A stretch of 64,000 bases of DNA from NCBI GenBank assembly GCA_035578155.1, contig JAPWDM010000001.1, positions 78,736,816 to 78,800,815 of the forward strand, read 5' to 3'. The stretch is from Brachynemurus nebulosus. Its lineage: Eukaryota > Arthropoda > Insecta > Neuroptera > Myrmeleontidae. The notes beneath the pieces are model-generated. The model was not told the DNA's origin. It ran no database searches and worked only from the letters and a program-made list of their open reading frames with translations. Made by a program: the position numbers and the translations under genes. This document shows positions 48,401 through 60,519 of the stretch, piece by piece. Positions within the stretch are counted from its first letter, which is position 1, and every line of letters starts with the position of its first letter.

Positions 48401-49342
48401 GTAGACGATATGTTGATCTGTGGTAAAGATAAAGTAAAATTAAATTATATTAAAAGCTTATTATCAGATAGATTTCAAATGAAAGATTTAGGAGAAGTTA
48501 AAACTTATCTGGGTATAAATATTAATTATGATTATAAAAATGGAATAATGACACTTGATAAAGAAAGTTATATTCAAACGCTAGCTAATAAATATGATAT
48601 TTTAAACTCAAAATTGTATGCGACCCCAATGGAACAAAATCTTAAACTAGAACCTGCACAATCAGCATGTAATGAAGTAAAATATAGAAATTTAATTGGA
48701 GCATTATCATACATAAGTTCAGGGACTAGACCTGATATTAGTTTCTGTGTAAACTATTTAAGTAGATTTCAAAATAATTATGATAAGACACATTTTAAAT
48801 ATGCTATGAGAATTTTGAAATATTTATACTTAACAAAAGATTTGAAATTGTTTTTTAAAAGAAATATAGTTGATAATTTGATTGATTGCTATGTTGATGC
48901 TGATTGGGCTGGTGATGTAGTGGATAGAAAATCTACCACTGGTTATATAATAAGATTATACGGTAATGTAATTTTTTGGAAATCAAAGAAACAAACAAGC
49001 GTAACAAAATCATCAACAGAAGCTGAATATGTTGCTTTATCAGAGTGTGTCAGTGAACTAAAAGTAATTAAAAACATTTTAACTGACTTTAAAATTGAAC
49101 TAAAAGAACCAATAAAAATCTATGAAGATAATATAGGTGCTATAACTATTGCTAAATTTGGTAATTTTACTAGAAACTCTAAATATATTGAGACACACTA
49201 TCATTTTGTAAATGAAAATTATATAAAAGGGATAATTGATACAATAAAAGTTGATTCAAATGAAAATGTAGCAGATATCTTAACTAAATCATTGGGTCGA
49301 AACAAATTTGAGAAATTTAGAGACATGTTAACTCTAATATAA
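45401..49342 (+). CDS. Intact Copia Gag-Pol polyprotein (1313 residues)
   Basis: A single uninterrupted frame from ATG 45401 (MTEDIRVPVFDGKDY). Gag spans ~1-200. The CCHC knuckle CFNCGKLGHFKNEC is at ~206, followed by a Gln/Arg/Gly-rich stretch. Protease WLLDSGCSDHIV is at ~313. Pre-integrase LHRKLGHVNFNYL precedes integrase with HSDLNGP (~514), CDNGKEY (~579) and the Glu in NGTAEKYNRD (~611). RT has MDVETAFLNG and LILFVDDMLICG (~1000). RNase H has CYVDADWAGD (~1163), SSTEAEYVAL and YEDNIGAI. All catalytic residues I can check are present. It is AT-rich, matching the genome. The 5' LTR is truncated, so transcription of this copy is doubtful. Confidence 0.93.
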   Translation: MTEDIRVPVFDGKDYSIWKKRILMFLKLKKCDEVVVREKQESDNAEEWIEKNLKAMNYIYSGISNDQLEFIKDEEMAWNIMKKFDEMYLKESTALQICIRNKLEKLKLKDFDEMSIFLTKFEKLVNELKSAGAKVNEKEKLSYMLKTLPSSLSYIGDLVDVLKESEQNVEFVKNKIKMLRLRDNENDNTNDNKSVFKSERKRQDKKCFNCGKLGHFKNECPNAKQNGEFWRNRGGLQQQRGRIQQQRGGGRQQIRQYQGRGYNQNRRGGGWKQGQEWNDNSGYGNQNSFCTETEVNVNDNINIEVNNCENNIEWLLDSGCSDHIVNNDKYYNDSIQLKVPVKVKVGDGRYLEATKVGSILVTFNNLNQEVKLNNVFYVKEMDKNLISYGKVTKKHKVISKDNTSKIYNEFGDLIALANKRNDIYFMNSLIVRKESNFINKENESSMTEKEKLHRKLGHVNFNYLRTMCNKKLLEGLPDEIEPDYLKCKVCIENKMHNLSFEDNRKRAKDILEIIHSDLNGPHNTVGYNGEKYFLTFIDDYSKVAKVFVIKSKEEVCNCFVEYVNIVENLTGKRVKRLRCDNGKEYLNKNMYQFAREKGIFIEPCPPYVHELNGTAEKYNRDVMNMSRCLLAEARVPRKYWPEVVKTAAYLKNRIIANSVEKDKTPYEIMFGEKPCIKNLRLYGSTIFVRVPEQKRQSKWDSKAEMGILLGYENVGYRVLINDRIVVARHVDIVEKDVKIVGFENDNISINENDKIVENMQESVGNSENELISNDENVELRRSERNKRKPVRYDDENFVYNGIVYVNYVNAESPVNFDQAMRSCDAQNWKNAMDKEMSCLIKNDTWMLVEKPKDKKILDVKWVYTKKANNKYKARLVVRGFQQNEMIEDIYSPVAKMQSLKILLSYCCQNGLIIMQMDVETAFLNGKIKSEVYVKQPDGYNDNTERVFKLKKALYGLRESPRLWYECFDTYVKKLGFIRSENDCCLYTFIDKDEIVYLILFVDDMLICGKDKVKLNYIKSLLSDRFQMKDLGEVKTYLGININYDYKNGIMTLDKESYIQTLANKYDILNSKLYATPMEQNLKLEPAQSACNEVKYRNLIGALSYISSGTRPDISFCVNYLSRFQNNYDKTHFKYAMRILKYLYLTKDLKLFFKRNIVDNLIDCYVDADWAGDVVDRKSTTGYIIRLYGNVIFWKSKKQTSVTKSSTEAEYVALSECVSELKVIKNILTDFKIELKEPIKIYEDNIGAITIAKFGNFTRNSKYIETHYHFVNENYIKGIIDTIKVDSNENVADILTKSLGRNKFEKFRDMLTLI

Positions 49343-49355
49343 ATTTAAGGAGGTG

Positions 49356-49630
49356 TGTTGAAATATAATATGTAAGTAAATTTATATTAGATTAATTTTG
49401 TAACCATTGTAACTATTTTATAATTATAATATATAATTTTGATATGTATATCATTGAATAAAAAACAACGTTTTTTGTTATTGGTTGTTATTGATAGTTA
49501 GTCAATTATTATTATTAAAAAATGTATTAGAGAAATTGTCGGTCCAGAATAAAAATATATAAAATGTATTGTTAATTTATTTAATAAAAGAAGAATAATT
49601 AAAACTACTTCACGCGCTTACTTATTTTGT
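49356..49630 (+). repeat. 3' LTR of intact Copia
   Basis: A polypurine tract AAGGAGGTG (49347-49355) adjoins TGTTGAAATATAATATG. The shared LTR part ends TTACTTATTTT near 49628, then the right arm of the interrupted DNA element begins. Confidence 0.8.
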
Positions 49631-49702
49631 TAGATACAGCCATTCGAAAAATCGCTAAAAATTTGGAAATTTTTTTTGATCCTTTAATTATTTCCGCTAG
49701 TG

Positions 49703-50689
49703 TATGAATTTAAAAATTGGGAACAAAAATCTAGCGAAACTGGCTAACCTGTATAGTATAATATACTAATCAATCAAATGATGTTGCTTTACTCCATACT
49801 TTCATAAATTAAATTGTTTTTAATGTTTATGAATTTATTTTAATTATAATAATCTTAACTCCCTTAAACTGCTTAAGTGGATGGACGAAATATGGCTTGT
49901 GATTACATTTAGTGAGATCTATCTTCTTGTTAGCTTTGTTATCCATGAATGGCGAATAACTTCATAAATGTGCGTATACGTGCCTATATCTTACAGACCC
50001 GAGTTTAAAACGAATGTGTACTTTAGTCGATGATAAAAGGTTCTATATCTGAAATTAATTTAATATTTTAAGGTTTTGATTAACAACAAACTACTTAGTA
50101 AAATTCACAAGCGAATTCAGGTAATTTGTTCTATGTTTGGTCCAAATTTTCTTAATTCCTAAAAGGCACTTACCTGCTATCCCTTTTTAATGAGAAATCC
50201 AACTTACAAAGGAAGTCCGCGAATCTGAAAATTCAAAAAAATCTGAAACTTCGTCAGCACGAAGACAGTGACTACCTAATAACATAAAAAAGTTTCAGTT
50301 GCTACTAAAAACGATTGTAATGAGTTAAACTCCACTGAAAGTTTGAACATAAAAATTTTAAAATCGATGAAATTGAACTTATATTTTAGTGATAAACATA
50401 ACGTTATCTTTAGTAACTACACATTTCTTAAGCGTGAAACTATCACTCAAGTATGAGTTTAAATTATGAATAACTGACGAAATTTCATTCACAAAGACCA
50501 CATAGAGACATAGAAATGAATATAATAATTATAATATAACAAGCTAGAAATTAATAGTGTATGGAATTAACGAAATTTTCTTTAAGTATTCTCATATTAT
50601 ATTCTAAACAGATTTCTTACAATAAATATGTTAATTCTTCGCAGCCTTACATTTTTAAGAAACACTTACAAAATTTTATTTACGTATGC
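49703..50689. other. AT-rich DNA, nothing recognised
   Basis: No coding frame or clear repeat. Confidence 0.45.
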
Positions 50690-50930
50690 AGTTTACAGTC
50701 GTCACTCAAGTTATCAATGCATGGAGTTTAGAGTCGTCACTCAAGTTAACAATGCTCGCACTTTCCCTTGAGTTACAGACAAACCATACGTATGTACGTA
50801 TTGCCATAGTACCACACAATACGTATGACTTTGGGTACATACATAGGGTTTGTCTATAACTCGACGAAAACTGCGAGCATTGTTCAAAAGTTAAAACTTC
50901 GATAACTTTAGTGATGACTGTACAAATAAA
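50690..50930. repeat. ~240-bp foldback
   Basis: CAGTCGTCACTCAAGTTAAC...AATGCTCGCA on the left is matched inverted by TGCGAGCATTGTT...AGTGATGACTG on the right. The middle has ACCATACGTATGTAC with a partly inverted partner. The left arm contains a second, direct copy of AGTCGTCACTCAAGTTA. Confidence 0.7.
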
Positions 50931-51595
50931 TTTAATAATATTAGTTTTGTATGTATGTACATATTTTTAAAACGGGGAAGATAATTTTTATAATACATAT
51001 CGTATCTATGAAATTCTTGTGATATACATAATATTGCTTTTTCCTTCCAAATTTTTTTAATAGATGAATTACCCGTTCCGTGATAAAATATCGAAATTTT
51101 AATACTGCGGAACTTTTTTACATATACATAGGTGTAAACATCATGGGGTTTTAATAATAATTAATATAACTTCAATGTTAACTTACGGTGGGAATGTATT
51201 AATTAAGCTACTAGTATTGGTACTTACAAAATTACTCATATTAAAAATAAAGAGTCATTTTTTGTTGGTTTAATTATTATTAAATCTCAGCTAACGGGAG
51301 ATGTTTTACAAATGCTACTCACATTATTATCGTTTATATTTTTTATTTACACTATGACGAAATTGAATATGCCCTTGGACAAAATAATCTACATGTGGTT
51401 TCAAAATCGTCCATAAAATTGTTTGACTAACCTGGAATAAGTTTGTTACTTATTCATATATATACATATATATTATTGCAAAAAGATTCCTGGTAAAACT
51501 CAAATAACAATGAAATGGTAAAATGTGTGAAAGTGACGCTCTGTTGAGCGAACGAAAGCAGAGCTACACTTATGTCATTAACAGCGACCAGCAAT
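50931..51595. other. AT-rich DNA, nothing recognised
   Basis: Short TA-rich runs near 51455-51470. No gene. Confidence 0.45.
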
Positions 51596-51599
51596 AGAA

Positions 51600-52830
<1,231 letters not shown>

Positions 52831-53320
52831 CATATGTACAATATGTACATATTATGTTGCTTTGTTTCATATTTAATAATATTATATCATAACATAATGT
52901 TCAATTTCTTGTTTCTTTAAAATTCAATAAAAAAAAAGTCTTTATTACATAAGCTTAGAAAATCTGCTTAATTTTTATTTTTCGACTTGAGACAGAACTA
53001 TGCTAATTATAATGCAATAAATGAGAAACAAAACTTTCTATATTATAATACATGCATGTGGATAGATTTCACTTGTTTTCGCATTATTCTTTTAAAAAAA
53101 ATGAAATATTTTTATATTTCATAAAGAACTGAGACATAAATACAAATATCTTATTAGACTAGCAAAGAGAGAAAATTAATACAAATGTGAAAATTTACAT
53201 TTTCTCGAAAAATACTTAAAATAGAAAGAAAATTATAAGAATAGTTTCTTCATAATTTTTTTTTTTTTTTTGGCTTTTCAACGATGTAAAAATCGAACTG
53301 TCTAATGATAGGATCGAATG
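52831..53320. other. AT-rich DNA, nothing recognised
   Basis: No ORF. A poly-T run lies near 53258-53271. Confidence 0.45.
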
Positions 53321-53457
53321 ATAAAAAATGGCTAGAAAACCTACTTCTGGGCATCCGATGTGTCTGGTTAAGGAACTTAGCCAAGCCAGTTCGGATTTCA
53401 TAAGTCCGCACACAAAATTTCATAAGCATTAAACGTTTCGTTCGAAAGTTATCGTGG

Positions 53458-53547
<90 letters not shown>

Positions 53548-53580
53548 TGGACTTAGGTGGCGTCATCACACCTGCTGTAA
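53321..53580. repeat. Dispersed repeat copy with (TA)n
   Basis: GGCATCCGATGTGTCTGGTTAAG, CGTTTCGTTCGAAAGTTATCG, then (TA)n at 53461-53545 and CTGGACTTAGGTGGCGT match the order of blocks at 27210-27495. Confidence 0.8.
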
Positions 53581-54344
53581 TAGAACATATGGCTCTATAT
53601 TATAACGGTATTTTTCAAATATATTATCAATATCGTAGAGTAATATCGGTAAAATCATTTTTCTATTATTATATTATTGAGGTATAATTAAAATATTAAT
53701 GACACCTACTCCTTGTAATTACGTTTATTCGTGAGAAAAAAACAAAAATCAATTAAACTAGTATTTTTCTGGGACAATTTTTAGGAAAACTTTTCTTCTT
53801 ATGCGTTGCCCTGTCAACTTGACCAATTTTCTATGATTATCGGGAATCATTGTTCTCAACTAAATGTTTGACAATATTGGAAGTGCGAAAAACATTTTCT
53901 TTAAAATTTAATGATGCTGTAATTCAAGTAATTGTTGAGTAAACGTTAGACGATCACAACAAATGTTATAAAGATTCCACTGCTTTGAAAAAAAAAGTAT
54001 AAAGAAAATTTAAATGATAGTGAAGTTGGATTATAGCTATCTCCATCTACGTGTCTGTTAGAAAAATCAGAGTAAGTTTGATTAAGGAACTCAATCAAGC
54101 TTTTCGGACTTCCAGTCGGTCAATGCTTGCTTGGAACTGGGTATTTAGGATATTTTTCGTTTATAAAATAATTTCTTTTTTGCGAAAATTGGCAAAAATT
54201 CAAAAGCTTTCCACATTTTTTTACTGCGTGTTAAAGGAATCACATAAGCTTTTGAGCCATTATTATACTTAAAGCAACTGTCGGGAAAAATGAAAATTTT
54301 TTGTAATAAAAATGAATTTTTTGGTAAAACTTGTAAAAATTCTA
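53581..54344. other. AT-rich DNA, partial repeat
   Basis: 54045-54120 (ATTAAGGAACTCAATCAAGC..TTCGGACTTCCA) resembles the dispersed family at 53340-53400. Otherwise unassigned. Confidence 0.45.
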
Positions 54345-56262
54345 AAAGGGCATAGCCGGGTAAGATAGGGAAAACGGCCCTTGACGCAAAATTCATTGTT
54401 TTTATAGGAAATAATACTTCTTAGCCCCAGATACATTCCTGCCAAATTTCAAACCTCCGAGGGTAATAGTTTACGAATACACAAACAGGCAAAAATTTTC
54501 AAAAAACATTTTTTTTTACGAAATTACTGAACCGATTTATTTGAGTTTAATATATATTGTGTACCCACCTTAGACGAAGTAATAAAAAAAAAATTAACTT
54601 TATATCTTTTTATTATACTAATTTTTTTAAATTTTTAAATTTAAGAAAATTTTTTTTTGGCACTTACGCGTTAGCGACACCCACCATTTTTTGTTCAATA
54701 ATTTGTCTCTTAGAACTCTATAACATATATTTTTATGGAAAAATTTTAGTTGGTAGAACATAATAATATTTCAATATAAATGCATGCCATGTTCGGTACT
54801 ACATATATTACTTATGTATAAAAACGCCTATAAAGTAAAATATCTACCCTATTTCTAAAATAATATAATTACATACGTTCATAACTACGATAAACTAGTT
54901 TAAATTTACAAAAGTCTGACACTATCTGCCTTTTGTCTTTTTTTATCAAAAAACAAAATAGAATAGACATTAGTTTCTCTTTTGTTAGAGTTTTTTCCTT
55001 TGTAAGAAGTCAAGTGAAACTTTGTTAGTTCATACACCACGTCTTATGATGTCAACAATTTCATACAAAGTTGATTAGCTGTCAAAATAATATACCACTT
55101 GGTCATTTCGTTATAATTCCCCATGACCTGTCATCGTCTTAACAAAATAAGACAGACGGCAGATAAAGCTAGACGTTTGTGTAAGCTTGTTTGTCGTAGT
55201 TATGAACGTATGTAATTTTATTACAGAAGAAATCCACTTTCTGCACCTCCTTAAGAAGTGCATCAAAAACATCAAGTGAGAGGGACGAGCTACATATTGC
55301 GTACAATTGTACACTACTTTCTTCAAGTTAGTTATATGTACATGTAATAACTACAACAGGTTTTAGCCGGATTGTTGTTATTACTATTCATTGTTGAAGT
55401 TTGTTGTTCTATTTTATTAAGTTTATTATTATTAAAGCAATATAACATTTAATACGTATTATTGTTATTATTAGTATCTTTATTTGGATAAAGTTTCAAA
55501 AACTTATAATTTTTGTTGAGTTAGACATAATTTTAATTAGTAAGTATGCTGAGATAATTTTATTGATTTCATTCAAATATTCAGATTCATGGTAAAATTA
55601 ACCTTGAAAATTCTTTTTTAGCAAGTTAAAACTAATTTTTAATAACAGCTCAAAATGTATATTTTTTTAGACCGTCACAGGAACTCCAAGAACTGCAACT
55701 CGGGGCGGAAGAGAACATTTTATTGCACTCCTTAGAGTTCTGCTGTGTTTTAGAAATGAGGCAGATGCTTTACTTTATGGTCCTTTTTATACATAAGTAA
55801 TATATGTAGTACCGAACATGGCATGCATTTGTATTGAAATATTACTATGTTCTACCAACTAAAATTTTTCCATAAAAATATATGTTATAGAGTACTAAGA
55901 GACAAATTATTGAACGAAAAATGGTGGGTGTCGCTAACGCGTAAGTGCCAAAAAAAATTTTCTTAAATTTAAAAATTTAAAAAACTTAGTATAATAAAGG
56001 GATATAACGTTAATTTTTTTTCTATTACTTCGCCTAAGGTGGGTACACAATATATATTAAACTCAAATAAATCGGTTCAGTAATTTCCTCAAAAAAAATT
56101 TTTTTTGAAAATTTTTTTTTATTTGTGTATTCATAAACTGTTAGCCTCAGAGGGTTAAAATTTGGCAGGAATGTATCTGGGGCTAAGAAGTATTATTTTC
56201 TATGAAAACAATCAATTTTGCGTCAAGGGCCGTTTTCCCTATCTTACCCGGCTATGCCCTTT
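54345..56262. mobile_element. 1.9-kb foldback element with ~470-bp inverted arms
   Basis: AAAGGGCATAGCCGGGTAAG starts the left arm (54345-54815), and its inverse ends the right arm (55795-56262). The arms match along their length, including GTACCCACCTTAG, GCGTTAGCGACACCCACCAT and ATGCATGCCATGTTCGGTAC. The flanks TA (54343-54344) and TA (56262-56263) suggest a TA target. The ~980-bp centre has no credible ORF, so it is non-autonomous. Confidence 0.85.
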
Positions 56263-57930
56263 ATTAAATAATTCTTTACACCGTGATACAGAGCGGCAAA
56301 AAGCACATACGACAGGATTCGAGCCATTGTCCTATCTCAACGAGTTTTCGTGAACAAGTATTTTTTGTAAACGCAAATTCGCCATGTTATGTAGGATATT
56401 AACAGAAGTTTTTTTTAAATTGTAGCTAAAATCAGAGGCCCCTATGTCTACCACCTTTATTTTCCTCTTTCAGGAAGTATATTAAATCCAAAAATATAGA
56501 TCAGAAAGACGCTGAAATGACTTGTCGGCAGACACGACATGTTTGTAATTATTTTTTATAAAAATGCAGCGATGTGCACGTTTGCCATTTACAAATTTGT
56601 TATAGACTGACTGCCATTAATATATAAGCTAGACCACATTGAGAAGAAACGGCATTTGAATTCGAAAGTAACAGACCTCTTAAAAAAACACTGCATCAAT
56701 AATAAATAAAAACAATTCTATGGAAAGTCAATTGGTCCGTTACTTCAATATTACAGCACGGAGCCTAAACAGGGAAAGGTAAACAACAGCTTTCCTTAAA
56801 TAATGTCTTATATACAGGGTGTGTAAAAATATTAATTACTGTAATTTTATGTGTATTTTTCTGAATAGGATTGTAGTCGACAAAAAGTATATTTTTAATG
56901 CGTAATGAAGACAATACAAAATCTAATTAATTTGAAAGTATTAAATTACTTCTTTAGTAATATTAAATATAGTAAACATCTGTAATACCAATACGTATTT
57001 GTAACCCAAATTGTCCTATTTCTATTAAAAAAAAAAGTGTTTTGTCTTACTATTACCGCCAGTTGTTGCATACGCAAGAGATACCTATAATGCACATACA
57101 TAGATTGATGTTGTCCTGTGATAGATTGACTATATAGGCATACGTATTATGTATGTATGTACCTACTATCTATGATGTGTGAGAAAATGGTTTACATATG
57201 AAGAATACATCAAATACATGAGACAAGACAGTGTTCTGTGTACCGTACAAGACCGTACAAGCCAAGCCGAACGGGCCACACATAATAGCGACGTACATCA
57301 CAAATCCAATTTTACGTAGTGGTCGGTGCAAATTTAAGGGGAAGTACGTAAAATCGGAAGATCAGGAGCATAGAACACTAGAAGCCAACTAACATCAAAA
57401 AAGTGTAATTCGCTTGGAGTCATTTGTAGGCCTGTCACAGCTAAGTCATGTAGTCAGTCGCTGTCCGTCACCGAACACACAGTCCATTATATTACATTGT
57501 TAGACATTGTTAGTTGAGCAGCACACATTTCTCTCTCTGGTAATACGTGTGGTGTAGTAGTATGTGTAAATACGCACACAGACGCAACCATTAAACCAAT
57601 ACCACTGCAAACAGTGTGTATCTACACCAATAGAGTGGGGAGATTTACGTCACAAACTCATTACAAGTGGAACAGAGACATAGACAATCTAGTTTGACCC
57701 CTTGATCAGGAGCGTCCGTAAACTTTTGTTTCGGGGGTTCATAAATATTATTTATCTGAATTTATTTAAAACAATATTATCTTAAGAGACAATTTACACC
57801 TAAAATTCGGTTGTGTAGACAAAGGAAATCGAATGTTATACTAATGAATATGAGCGACGACTTTTAGAAAACTGTTAAAAAATCAACTTCACTATCACAT
57901 TCATCAGCGTAAAAGACGCCAAAACTAACA
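56263..57930. other. Unassigned DNA
   Basis: No ORF. An ACAGGGTGTGTAAAAAT motif at ~56816 resembles ends of some DNA transposons. 57220-57720 is less AT-rich but non-coding. Confidence 0.45.
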
Positions 57931-57934
57931 AAAA

Positions 57935-58596
57935 TTCTAGAATATTCTACTCGTGAACTAGCAAAGATACCAATAAACAAACTTCACTGTTGAATTGGGC
58001 ACTAAAAATTAGATTAAGCAGCGCATTTTGACAAAAATTCTAGAATGTTCTATTCGTCAACTAACAAAGATATCGAAAAATCGATTGCACCATTTAATTG
58101 GTCATCGAATAAAAGACGGCATAGCACATTTTGATAAATGTTCTAGAATATTCTGTTCGTAAGTAGCAAAAATTGTTTGCCAAAATCGGACACTTGGTTT
58201 ACATTAGTTTAATTTCAGTTGGACAATTAAGTGGTGCAGTAGATTTTCCAATATCTTTGTTAGTTGACAAATAGAATATTCTAGAACATTTTTCAAAATG
58301 TGTTATTTGGTCTCTTGTTTTGGTAGCCAATTTAATGGCGACGTCTGTTTTTGAATATCTTTGCTAGTTGACGAATAGAACATTCCAAGAACATTTTCAA
58401 AATGTGTAATTTGACCTCTTTTTCAATGGACAATTAAATGGTATAATTGATTTTTTAATATCTTTGTTAGTTGACAAATAGAACATTCTAGAATTTTTGT
58501 CAAACTACACTGTTTAATCTCATTTTTTATGACCAGTTCCACGGTGAAGTCTGTTTTTGGATATCTCTACTAGTTGACGATTAGAATATTCTAGAA
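57935..58596. repeat. Palindromic array 1 with HSE-like TTCTAGAATATTC units
   Basis: Units of about 100-120 bp each carry TTCnnGAAnnTTC. The forward copies are at 57935-57947, 58038-58050 and 58141-58153. The inverted copies are at 58274-58286, 58378-58392 (imperfect), 58481-58493 and 58584-58596. Each is followed by (T)TCGTCAACTA.CAAAGATATC-like sequence. Orientation flips near 58200. No gene is adjacent. Confidence 0.85.
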
Positions 58597-58599
58597 TTT

Positions 58600-59109
58600 T
58601 ACGTTACTCATTTTGCATTTGCATTTTGCATATTACGTATGCAGAATATGTCCTATATATCTGCAGTGAAATTTTAAAATTTTTAAAGGCTACGAGACCC
58701 TCAGACAATATTACCTACGCCCCTGACTCTGGCTTGGTACATAAATTTTCACCAACACAGACAAACAACAAGATATCTGTGAGAGGAGAACCCCACTAAA
58801 TCGCTGACGTCACTACGTAAAATCGGAGTACGTACCATTGGATGGCCACTGTAATACATACGTATATATGCAAATATAAACGATTAAAATTTACACAAAA
58901 GCTGACAAAAGATATATCAAATTACTTTATATAATACACATTATATCTAATTAAAATTAAATACATATTAATTAATTGATTTTTCGCATGAATATTAAAA
59001 TTTTTTAGAAAGAATTCTCATTTAAAATAAATACGCTAAAATATTATTAAATTTCTTTAATCTGTCACACCCTTTATATTACAAAAATGTTAAATATGTT
59101 GATTAAAAT
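58600..59109. other. AT-rich DNA up to the gap
   Basis: No gene. ACGTCACTACGTAAAATCGG near 58808 resembles CCAATTTTACGTAGTG near 57308. Confidence 0.4.
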
Positions 59110-59609
59110 NNNNNNNNNNNNNNNNNNNNNNNNNNNNNNNNNNNNNNNNNNNNNNNNNNNNNNNNNNNNNNNNNNNNNNNNNNNNNNNNNNNNNNNNNNN
59201 NNNNNNNNNNNNNNNNNNNNNNNNNNNNNNNNNNNNNNNNNNNNNNNNNNNNNNNNNNNNNNNNNNNNNNNNNNNNNNNNNNNNNNNNNNNNNNNNNNNN
59301 NNNNNNNNNNNNNNNNNNNNNNNNNNNNNNNNNNNNNNNNNNNNNNNNNNNNNNNNNNNNNNNNNNNNNNNNNNNNNNNNNNNNNNNNNNNNNNNNNNNN
59401 NNNNNNNNNNNNNNNNNNNNNNNNNNNNNNNNNNNNNNNNNNNNNNNNNNNNNNNNNNNNNNNNNNNNNNNNNNNNNNNNNNNNNNNNNNNNNNNNNNNN
59501 NNNNNNNNNNNNNNNNNNNNNNNNNNNNNNNNNNNNNNNNNNNNNNNNNNNNNNNNNNNNNNNNNNNNNNNNNNNNNNNNNNNNNNNNNNNNNNNNNNNN
59601 NNNNNNNNN
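59110..59609. other. Assembly gap (500 N)
   Basis: Exactly 500 N, a conventional placeholder length, so the true distance is unknown. Confidence 0.99.
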
Positions 59610-59610
59610 A

Positions 59611-60515
59611 ACTCACGTTACGGTAACTCACGTTACATTTTGTCTTCATTGCAAAATGGTCTGAAAACAGTTATATAAAATAATTATTATTTGTATACAT
59701 TACTCAAATCAATGTATATAGTTTTTAAAAGAATATTTTACAATGTTGAAGCCCCTTTTTTTTTAGAAGTAATTTTAGAAAAGAAGTGTTTGAGCAAACA
59801 AATTAAGCGACACATATGAAATACTAGGAAAGTTTTATTATTACTAAATATCAGAATAACAGAACAATTTTATAATACCTACTATAAATTATAAAATACT
59901 AGTCTTAAACAATAGAAGTTTTAAACAGAAGGTGAGAAAGTAGCCTATTTATTTTAATCCTACAATTTATAGTAGGCTGTCTTATAATACTGGTTAAAAC
60001 ATTTCTAAATTCATAATGGGAAACCCTTACTGTTTTTTTACTTCTCTTTAATATCAACTGATTTTTTGAACTTGTAGTACATCCTACCACCTTTCATTTC
60101 AATTTCTGGGTAAGGAAGTGCATTTAAAACCTGTTAACACTAACAAAAGTAACGTCATTTTCATCTATTTTGAAAAGTTTGTTATTTTGTCCAGAAACAC
60201 TCTTCAAACACATAACTTTTACTTCAGGGATAGCATCCTCATTACTCTGGCACACATCATTTCTCGAATAAAGAAACAACTAAAGAAACAACTCCTATTT
60301 AACAAACTTCGTAACGTGAGTTACCATTCTAGTAACTCACGTTACATTTTTTAGGTACGTTAAATTTACCTTTTTGTTTTTTGTAAAAATATAAAAAAAT
60401 TATTTCTGCAATCAATGAGTTATTTGTGAAGAGAATACAAAAAATCATATGTCTGAGTCCAATTTTCTAAAAGTTACAGAAACAAATTAATGTTTTGGTA
60501 ACTCACGTTACAGTT
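59611..60515 (-). mobile_element. Possible DNA-transposon remnant with TAACTCACGTTAC motifs
   Basis: GTAACTCACGTTAC-type motifs occur at ~59611 and 59625, as an inverted then direct pair at ~60310-60345, and at ~60499. Between them the minus strand has two short frames, VKVMCLKSVSGQNNKLFKID and then LPYPEIEMKGGRMYYKFKKS (60240-60035). They look like the degraded C-terminus of a transposase-type protein. The left part is hidden by the gap. The family is unknown. Confidence 0.35.
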
Positions 60516-60519
60516 ACTA

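Larger units (their letters stand above)
44482..49702. mobile_element. TA-flanked DNA element interrupted by a Copia insertion
   Basis: The ends CACTAGCGGAAATAATTAAA and its inverse at 49683-49702 are flanked by TA, as for Tc1/mariner elements. The TIR similarity extends ~70 bp (GGATC..AAATTTTTAG.GATTTTTC). The left part is ~710 bp without a transposase; the right is only ~73 bp. The Copia element occupies 45196-49630. Confidence 0.8.

Noticed and set aside
57935..58596. HSE array as promoter of a host heat-shock gene
   Set aside because: No coding sequence lies next to either array; the motif is part of a repeated unit.
56815..59075. Possible transposon with ACAGGGTGTG/CACACCCT ends around array 1
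   Set aside because: Only ~8-9 bp match at the ends, with no target duplication or ORF; too weak.
59074..59649. ORFs spanning the N block
   Set aside because: They exist only because N is read as any residue.
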